A stretch of DNA of 64,000 bases from JASTVH01 sp042862465 (GTDB lineage Bacteria; Pseudomonadota; Gammaproteobacteria; Pseudomonadales; Oleiphilaceae): positions 271,205-335,204 of the forward strand of contig JASTVH010000007.1 in NCBI GenBank assembly GCA_042862465.1, written 5' to 3'. The notes beneath the pieces were generated by a model, which saw only the letters and a program-made list of their open reading frames with translations, ran no database searches and was not told the DNA's origin. Below, one piece after another: positions 58,646 through 64,000 of the stretch. A program made the position numbers and the translations under genes. The stretch's first letter is position 1. The number at the start of each line of letters is the position of its first letter.

Positions 58646-59245
58646 TCATTCGACCCCTTTCACCCCATGCCACACCGCCAACGCCATATCCTCCGGCTCT
58701 TCATTGGGACCGCCCTCCCGGCTCTTGAAGGCCCCTTCCTCGATCGGCACCCGGAACAGCGCCGTGGCCTTGCGCTCTTTAAGGCTGGGTGGGCGCACCT
58801 GCGACCAGCGCCCCGGTTCAAGCTGATCGATAATCGCCCTGAAGGCTGCTTCGAACTCCTCCGCCCCGGTCACAGCCTCAGCCCGTCCGAACAGCACCAG
58901 TGAGGAGTAATTGGCACTGTGATGGTAGGCGGACTTGCTCATCACCCAGGCTTCCGTGACCGCAAAGGAAATGCACAGCGGCACACCGGCGGCAAAGCGT
59001 TTGGACAGGCGGCCGCCATTAAGCACATGCAGGTACAGATTATCCTCCAGGCGCCAGGCCGTCAGCGGAATAACCCGCGGCTCCCCGTCCTCGACAAACG
59101 CCACGTGCGCAGTCTTCAGGCGATCAATCAGGGCATAGGCTTTGTCCCGCTCGTAGCTGGCCCGCACCGGCGCCCGGCGGATCCGGCTACGGGGGCAGCA
59201 GGTCAGTGCTGACTCACTGGGGCTTACAAACTTGGTCTCCGACAT
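58646..59245 (-). CDS. Pyridoxamine 5'-phosphate oxidase-family flavoprotein
   Basis: 199 residues, split-barrel FMN-binding fold: RASYERDKAYALIDRLKTAHVAF begins the domain; VIPLTAWRLEDNLYLHVLNG, KRFAAGVPLCISFAVTEAW and HSANYSSLVLFGRAEAV follow. Closer to NimA-like/HugZ-unrelated FMN proteins than to PdxH. It is divergent from a MocR-type regulator (78-bp gap), a common pairing that suggests PLP-sensing control. An alternative start lies 15 bp upstream. Confidence 0.87.
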   Translation of the reverse strand: MSETKFVSPSESALTCCPRSRIRRAPVRASYERDKAYALIDRLKTAHVAFVEDGEPRVIPLTAWRLEDNLYLHVLNGGRLSKRFAAGVPLCISFAVTEAWVMSKSAYHHSANYSSLVLFGRAEAVTGAEEFEAAFRAIIDQLEPGRWSQVRPPSLKERKATALFRVPIEEGAFKSREGGPNEEPEDMALAVWHGVKGVE

Positions 59246-59323
59246 AGTGCGCTCCTTCAATCACGAACAGCGCCATTAAAGCCCCTATCTGATACCCTCT
59301 AAAGATCCGGATTGTATTTTTTG

Positions 59324-60775
59324 ATGGGACCAGTTGCCGTGATTGACGATATCCGTTTGGACGCTAGCGCACCGCTGCAGGACCAACTCTACCGGCAGCT
59401 ATCCCGCCGCATCGTCGATCAGCGTTTCCGGCCGGGCACCACCCTGCCCTCCAGCCGTCAACTGGCCCGCGATCTGGGCGTGAGCCGCAACACTGTCAAC
59501 GCGGTGTACGATCAACTCAAGGCGGAAGGCTTCCTCAAGACCCGGCCCGGCAAGGGCGTGTTCGTATCCGAAGATATCGAGGCCGCACTCAACCAGCCGC
59601 AAGCCCTGACCGGCGAACCCGCCCGCAGCACCCTCCCGCTGCCGCCCGTTCCCGACATTCCACCCCACAGCCTGCGTATCGCCCAGGACGCCAACCTCCC
59701 CTTCCAGCCCGGCCTGCCGGATCTGGACGCCTTTCCCATCCGCAGCTGGAACCGCATCCTGCACCACCAGGAGAGTCGCAAGGTACTGCGCGGCTACAAC
59801 GAGATTCAGGGCTACCGGCCACTGCGGGAAGCGGTGGCCGAGTATGTACGAACCGCACGCGGGGTGCGCTGCGAGGCTCATCAGGTGATGATCACCAACG
59901 GCGCGCAGCAGGCCCTGTCACTGATTGCCGCCGTGTTGCTGCAACCTGGGGACCCGGTCCTGTGCGAGAACCCCGGCTACCGCGGCTCGCGCTATGCGCT
60001 GGGCCAGCACGGTAACCCGCTGGTACCGGTGCCTTTGAAAAACCAGGTGCTGGATGTGGATGCCCTGGAGCACCTCGGCCCGGCCAGGCTGCTGTTCTGC
60101 ACCCCGACCCACCAGTACCCCATGGGCGGCATCCTTGATATTGCCCAGCGCATGGCGCTGCTACGCTGGGCCCAGCGCAACCAGACCTGGATCATCGAAG
60201 ACGACTACGACAGCGAGTTCCACTTCTACAACAAACCCTTCGCCGCCATCCAGGGCCTTTTCGACAGTGCCCCGGTGCTCTATGTGGGCAGCTTCAGCAA
60301 GACGCTGATGCCTGGCCTCCGGGTGGGCTATCTGGTGGTTCCGGAAGCCCTGATCGACCACTTCCTCTGGGCCAAACGGGTCAATGGCGGCGAGACACCC
60401 CTGCTCACCCAGGCCACCATCGCCGAGTTCATTCGCAGCGGCCAGTTCACCAGCCACCTGCGTCGCATGCGCCAGCTCTACCGGGACAAGTGGCGCCACT
60501 TTCAGGCACTGGTACAGGAGCGACTACAAGGCCGGGTCACGCCCGTTGCGGAGAGCGCCGGCATGCACCTGGTACTGGAAGGTGATTTTGACGATGTGGC
60601 CCTGAGCCAGGCCCTGAGGGAAAGAGGGTTTGGCAGCACGCCCCTCAGCGTCCACTACCTGGGAGACGCCTGCCAGACCGGATTGGTGATGGGGTTTGCC
60701 AGTGCCAGCGAGCGGCAGATGGCCGACTGCGTGGATGCCCTGCACTCGCTGCTGCCAGGCGCCCCGAGGTCGTAA
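59324..60775 (+). CDS. MocR/PdxR-type regulator (GntR HTH fused to aminotransferase)
   Basis: 483 residues. The amino-terminal GntR winged helix is PLQDQLYRQLSRRIVDQRF and LPSSRQLARDLGVSRNTVNA. After a Pro-rich linker (LPLPPVPDIPPH) comes a fold-type I aminotransferase-like domain with TNGAQQALSLIAAVLL, EDDYDSEFHFYN and PLP lysine K326 in YVGSFSKTLMPGLRVGY. Such proteins sense PLP or amino acids and control PLP or amino-acid genes. The divergent FMN protein gene is the likely target. The chosen ATG follows two UUG-type alternatives upstream. Confidence 0.92.
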   Translation: MGPVAVIDDIRLDASAPLQDQLYRQLSRRIVDQRFRPGTTLPSSRQLARDLGVSRNTVNAVYDQLKAEGFLKTRPGKGVFVSEDIEAALNQPQALTGEPARSTLPLPPVPDIPPHSLRIAQDANLPFQPGLPDLDAFPIRSWNRILHHQESRKVLRGYNEIQGYRPLREAVAEYVRTARGVRCEAHQVMITNGAQQALSLIAAVLLQPGDPVLCENPGYRGSRYALGQHGNPLVPVPLKNQVLDVDALEHLGPARLLFCTPTHQYPMGGILDIAQRMALLRWAQRNQTWIIEDDYDSEFHFYNKPFAAIQGLFDSAPVLYVGSFSKTLMPGLRVGYLVVPEALIDHFLWAKRVNGGETPLLTQATIAEFIRSGQFTSHLRRMRQLYRDKWRHFQALVQERLQGRVTPVAESAGMHLVLEGDFDDVALSQALRERGFGSTPLSVHYLGDACQTGLVMGFASASERQMADCVDALHSLLPGAPRS

Positions 60776-60832
60776 CGGGTATGCCTGAGGGGGCAGATGC
60801 GGCCAGTCACCCAACCGCATTGCCCATTTCCT

Positions 60833-61609
60833 TCACTCGCCGGGCACAAAAAAGGCGCCCGGGGAGTCCGTCATTTTGGCGTTGCCGGGAATGGCGTAAA
60901 AAGCATCCGGTTTCGTCACCGTTCCCAGCTTCGTGAGACGGGCCAGGGGTGAATCCAGCAAGCCCGGATAGCCGGTTTTGGAAGCGGAGGTTTTCCAGGC
61001 CGTCATCACCTCACCAAAGCTGGGGCTGGAGGCATTGTGACTGGCCATCAGGCCCTCGCTGAAGACATTGAAGACGGCCGTGACTCTCGCATCATCGGTC
61101 ACGATCGCCTCCACGGACTCGCCTTCCGCCGAGAACTTGAACACATGCCCCGGAACACCGGCGACGGCCTGGGTCCGGTTGAGATCGGAATAGCTCAGGC
61201 TGAGGGGTGCTTCTTCGGCAGGCGGTTCCTGCTGGAACGCCTGCTCGGGAATCTCAATGCCCCGCTCGCGCATTTTCGCCATGATGGTCTGCTGCGCGTT
61301 GTCCAGATCGCTCTCGACGTTCCGGGTCAGGGACGACGCCCTGGCCACGGCGCCGTTGCTCTTGTTGATCAGGTACCAGCCCTGATCGGTCTTAATCTGG
61401 TACATGGGAATGGTGATTTCATCACCGCGCCCCTGTGACAGCGGCTCCAACCGGACGTGGCTCTCATCCTGCAGGTAAACGGCATAGCGTTCCGATTCGC
61501 CGGGAGACATGCTGTTGGGGAGTTCGTAGATGGCGTAGGTATCCGCCAGCGCATCACAGGCACCGCCTGCCATCAGGGTGGCGGCCAAAAGCATCGGCTT
61601 TGTTTTCAT
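60833..61609 (-). CDS. Secreted protein of unknown function
   Basis: 258 residues with an amino-terminal signal peptide (MLLAATLMAGGACDALA; cleavage near ALA-DTYAIY). The mature protein shows a beta-rich first half (YAIYELPNSMSPGESERYAVY, ITIPMYQIKTDQGWYLIN), a charged helix (NVESDLDNAQQTIMAKMRE), a Pro/Glu linker and a second domain with FKFSAEGESVEAIVTDDARV. The overall pattern resembles DUF4412-type periplasmic proteins, with low certainty. There is no lipobox at the cleavage site, although one cysteine lies within the signal peptide. Monocistronic. Confidence 0.68.
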   Translation of the reverse strand: MKTKPMLLAATLMAGGACDALADTYAIYELPNSMSPGESERYAVYLQDESHVRLEPLSQGRGDEITIPMYQIKTDQGWYLINKSNGAVARASSLTRNVESDLDNAQQTIMAKMRERGIEIPEQAFQQEPPAEEAPLSLSYSDLNRTQAVAGVPGHVFKFSAEGESVEAIVTDDARVTAVFNVFSEGLMASHNASSPSFGEVMTAWKTSASKTGYPGLLDSPLARLTKLGTVTKPDAFYAIPGNAKMTDSPGAFFVPGE

Positions 61610-61773
61610 CCTGGGTTCCTTCCCGATCATTTCAGACAACGGCCGGCGGTGAAACCGGCCCAGCGCGCGTATTCTACCGGGAGAAGTATCGATTTATCAG
61701 GCAGACCTCACAAAAATGCCTCCCGGGGACGCAAGAGATGGCCATCGTACGGACCGATCTCGCCGCGGCCGTT

Positions 61774-62454
61774 TCAGGGCCGGATCCCGCCCAGCACAAA
61801 CCCGGTTCCCCACAAATATTCCCGCTCCGTTACATCAGTCAGTGCTTCTTTCAGACGAGCCTTACCGAGAGCCCAACGATGGCGGAGGCGCTCGTCGTCC
61901 AGGTCTTCCGCTGTATCGATGCGCGCCCACTCCAGCAGACTGCTGTAAAGTGGCACCAGGGGACGGAGCCAGCGACGGTCGGGATAAACCTGACCGAAGT
62001 CCATGATCGCCAGATGCCCGCCCGGCTTCAGTCTATCGAGCATGGCGGTGAGGGCCGCCTCCAGATCGTGCACGATACCCAGGGACCAGACTGCCACGAT
62101 GGCGTCGACCGGCTCCTGCACCGTATCCAGCCGGGCCGCATCATCCCGGCGCAAGGCCACATTATGCCAGCCATTGCGGTCGACACGTCTTTGGGCCTCG
62201 GCCAGCATCCCTTCGGAATAGTCGATAGCGACAATGTAACCCTCCGGCCCCACCCGCGCTTCCAGCCCGGGCAGATTCAACCCGGTACCACAACCCACAT
62301 CTAGCACCGTCTTCCCCTGCAGGGGCCCCAGGAGTTCGAGGCAATAGGCACGCCATTGGCCCAGCCTCAAAACCTTGTCACCAAGTATGCGGGTCGCCCG
62401 GTCGTAGTAACCGGCCGCCTTGTCGTAATACTGTGAAACCTCTTCCAGCCTCAT
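61774..62454 (-). CDS. SAM-dependent methyltransferase, class I
   Basis: 226 residues. Motif I is VLDVGCGTGLNLPGLEARV. The acidic end of strand 2 is YIVAIDYSEGMLAEAQRRV; motif III region LKPGGHLAIMDFGQV. It resembles UbiE/PmtA-like lipid or quinone methyltransferases, and the amino-terminal YYDKAAGYYDRATRIL fits that group. It could be a phosphatidylethanolamine N-methyltransferase-like enzyme; the substrate is not fixed by sequence. Monocistronic. Confidence 0.9.
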   Translation of the reverse strand: MRLEEVSQYYDKAAGYYDRATRILGDKVLRLGQWRAYCLELLGPLQGKTVLDVGCGTGLNLPGLEARVGPEGYIVAIDYSEGMLAEAQRRVDRNGWHNVALRRDDAARLDTVQEPVDAIVAVWSLGIVHDLEAALTAMLDRLKPGGHLAIMDFGQVYPDRRWLRPLVPLYSSLLEWARIDTAEDLDDERLRHRWALGKARLKEALTDVTEREYLWGTGFVLGGIRP

Positions 62455-62616
62455 AGCCCTGCCTCCTCTGGACGGCGAATTTCGTCAATACCATCAGAGA
62501 CTGGCTGCTGTAACCGCTTGAGAGTCAACCCATCTGCACTGGTGGTTCTCAGAGTCCGGAGGTGCAACTCAGGGCATTGGCCGGCATGCCTGGTTGTTCA
62601 AATCTCAACCTCCCGG

Positions 62617-63105
62617 CTATGCACTCCCGGCATCTGGACCACGAAAATAGCTCCCGTTGCGATACGTGACATATGCCACCAGCAAGTAAAAGCCGATCAT
62701 GATGGCCAATGAAATGATGAGAGCGTTGGGTGTGAACAACATATCCATCGCGCCTTCGCGGACTGGCAACCCCCGAGCTTCGCGTCCCGTTGCATATGCC
62801 TCGCGGACGCCCACCAGATTCGACACGGCAAATGAAAAGGTCAGTATATTCTGTATTGCACCGGCAATGAGGGCATTGAATATCACGGGTAGTCCAAAAG
62901 GCTGGGGTCTGAAAAGGCAATAGACGGAGGCTGTATTGGCTAAAAATACAGTGATCGCAATAATGAAAAACAAATACCCCAGCCCAACGCTGGAGAAAAT
63001 ATAAAAATCAGTGGAAACCGAAAATCTGACCAAAGTTTCCAAATCCTTTCCTGATGCCCAAATGAACCAGACGATCAGAAAAACAACTCCTTTGGTTTTT
63101 GGCAC
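62617..63105 (-). CDS. Four-helix membrane protein of unknown function
   Basis: 162 residues with about four transmembrane segments (VVFLIVWFIWASG, YLFFIIAITVFLANTASVYCL, VIFNALIAGAIQNILTFSFAV, ALIISLAIMIGFYLLVAYVTY). No family recognised. Base composition is clearly more AT-rich than the genes to its left, suggesting recent acquisition together with the adjacent toxin-antitoxin pair. The start context is weak (AGGATGAG lies upstream of ATG 63105). Confidence 0.6.
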   Translation of the reverse strand: MPKTKGVVFLIVWFIWASGKDLETLVRFSVSTDFYIFSSVGLGYLFFIIAITVFLANTASVYCLFRPQPFGLPVIFNALIAGAIQNILTFSFAVSNLVGVREAYATGREARGLPVREGAMDMLFTPNALIISLAIMIGFYLLVAYVTYRNGSYFRGPDAGSA

Positions 63106-63243
63106 TACTCATCCTCTTTCTTAGAAAATCCAGCAGCCTTTTACTGCATAAAGCTGATCTTAATCGGCCGATTTGGAGGCGTAACGCGCCGGAAAAGCAG
63201 TCCGCTGCAGCCGCTTGTTATGTTCTCCGGAACATGCCACCAT

Positions 63244-63279
63244 GTGTATATATCAAGCAAACCATACACAACGGTGTAT
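63244..63279. promoter_or_regulatory. vapBC operator
   Basis: A perfect dyad ATACAC-AACG-GTGTAT (63264-63279) ends 4 bp before the vapB start, with an additional half-site GTGTAT at 63244-63249. This fits autorepression by a VapBC complex (family knowledge). Confidence 0.7.
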
Positions 63280-63283
63280 CACT

Positions 63284-63478
63284 ATGAGAACGAACATCAT
63301 CATTGATGACGAGTTAATGGCCGACGCTCTTAAAGCCTCAGGTTACAAGACCAAAAAAGAAGCTGTGGAGCAAGGTCTGAAATTGTTAGTACGCCTGAGC
63401 AAGCAGCAGGAAATCCGAAGTTTACGCGGCAAAATCAAGTGGGAAGGCGATTTGGACGAAATGCGAGGTGGTAAATGA
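63284..63478 (+). CDS. vapB: VapB-type antitoxin
   Basis: 64 residues. A ribbon-helix-helix amino-terminus (MRTNIIIDDELMADALKASG, then YKTKKEAVEQGLKLLVRL) and a charged C-terminal toxin-binding tail (IKWEGDLDEMRGGK), as in DUF2191-type VapB. It overlaps vapC by 4 bp and has an operator-like palindrome immediately upstream. Confidence 0.92.
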   Translation: MRTNIIIDDELMADALKASGYKTKKEAVEQGLKLLVRLSKQQEIRSLRGKIKWEGDLDEMRGGK

Positions 63479-63876
63479 TACTGGTCGATACCAGTGTGTG
63501 GATCGACTATTTTAATGGAGCCCAAAACGCGCATACTGACATGCTTGATGCAGCAATCATCGAAGGTTCGGTTGCCATCGGTGACCTAATCTTTCTTGAG
63601 ATTTTGCAGGGTATCCGTAATGACCAGGATTACAGGAAAACAAAGGATACCCTCCTTACCCTGGATCAATATGAAATGTTCGGTAAAGCAATGGCTGTAA
63701 AATGCGCCGAAAACTACAGGGCATTGCGGAAAAAAGGGATTACCATACGAAAAACCGCCGACGTCATCATCGCGACTTTCTGTATCGAGCAAGGCATGCC
63801 CTTGCTTTTTCTAGACCGGGATTTCATTCCCTTCGTTGATCACCTTGGGTTAAGCCCTGCCATATCAGGAACATAA
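63475..63876 (+). CDS. vapC: VapC-type PIN-domain ribonuclease toxin
   Basis: 133 residues. The PIN-domain acidic residues are all present: D5 in ILVDTSVWIDYF, E42 in IFLEILQGI, D95 in KTADVIIATF, and D113/D115 in FLDRDFIPF. VapC toxins cut tRNA or rRNA until bound by VapB. Nothing gene-like follows in the last 124 bp of the window. Confidence 0.94.
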   Translation: MILVDTSVWIDYFNGAQNAHTDMLDAAIIEGSVAIGDLIFLEILQGIRNDQDYRKTKDTLLTLDQYEMFGKAMAVKCAENYRALRKKGITIRKTADVIIATFCIEQGMPLLFLDRDFIPFVDHLGLSPAISGT

Positions 63877-64000
63877 CGAGCCTGTAGAAAAACCCGCTCA
63901 CAGCGAGCCCATCCCAGGCCTTTTCTATCTCTTGATCGCCCCTATCCAACCAGGTCAGAAAGACAATCACCATCTTAATTCCCGGCTTTTACCCGCTCAT

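Noticed and set aside
1..64000. tRNA, rRNA or CRISPR array
   Set aside because: Intergenic stretches were read for cloverleaf-type ends and regularly spaced repeats; none was convincing.

Overview
The window is GC-rich chromosomal DNA from a free-living, probably marine or halotolerant gammaproteobacterium. The gene content (urease, choline-to-betaine osmoprotection, a family I secreted lipase with its foldase, TRAP transport, valine catabolism, DUF6164/YheU small proteins) resembles Marinobacter/Alcanivorax-type organisms. That assignment is an inference from gene content; there is no rRNA gene in the window. I found no tRNA, rRNA, CRISPR array, prophage or complete insertion sequence.

Layout. 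1-3.2 kb: 3' half of a urease operon (partial ureC, ureE, ureF, ureG, then a 72-residue membrane protein). 3.4-7.7 kb: a small secreted DUF4168 protein, an outer-membrane barrel protein, a 266-bp miniature inverted-repeat element, a NarL-type response regulator and a convergent hybrid histidine kinase. 8.1-10.3 kb: lipase foldase and lipase, in the reverse of the usual order. 10.4-18 kb: a REC/DUF3369/GGDEF/EAL regulator with its sensor kinase, then a TRAP transporter whose permeases (dctQM) diverge from its lipoprotein binding protein (dctP). 18-27.9 kb: an MscS channel co-transcribed with an unrecognised winged-helix-ended protein and a DUF1330 protein; patatin phospholipase; a MerR regulator diverging from a reductase/epimerase it probably controls; DegV; a PhaC-like hydrolase; endonuclease V; a secreted DUF6160-like protein. 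28-42.5 kb: choline uptake (choXWV) and conversion (betI, betB), with betA displaced about 6 kb away beside an AraC regulator. Between them lie small proteins, a LysE exporter, a diguanylate cyclase and two more miniature elements. 42.7-44.7 kb: a secreted metzincin protease preceded by a separately encoded propeptide-like protein. 45.1-52.4 kb: a valine-catabolic operon (mmsA, acyl-CoA dehydrogenase, enoyl-CoA hydratase, hydroxyisobutyryl-CoA hydrolase, mmsB) with a divergent AraC regulator; REP-like palindromes sit at every non-overlapping junction. 52.4-62.5 kb: accessory metabolic and envelope genes, including a PhoX-family lipoprotein followed, after a terminator, by a di-haem lipoprotein. 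62.6-63.9 kb: a less GC-rich end with a membrane protein and a VapBC toxin-antitoxin pair.

How the parts connect. ChoXWV imports choline; BetA and BetB oxidise it to glycine betaine under BetI. Dyads of the form TTGAA-N6-TTCA(A/G) lie before both betI and betA, suggesting one regulon despite the split. The miniature elements (two copies of one family, one of another) share a 4-bp YTAR target duplication and a double-hairpin design. This points to mobilisation by an IS5-type transposase that is absent from the window.
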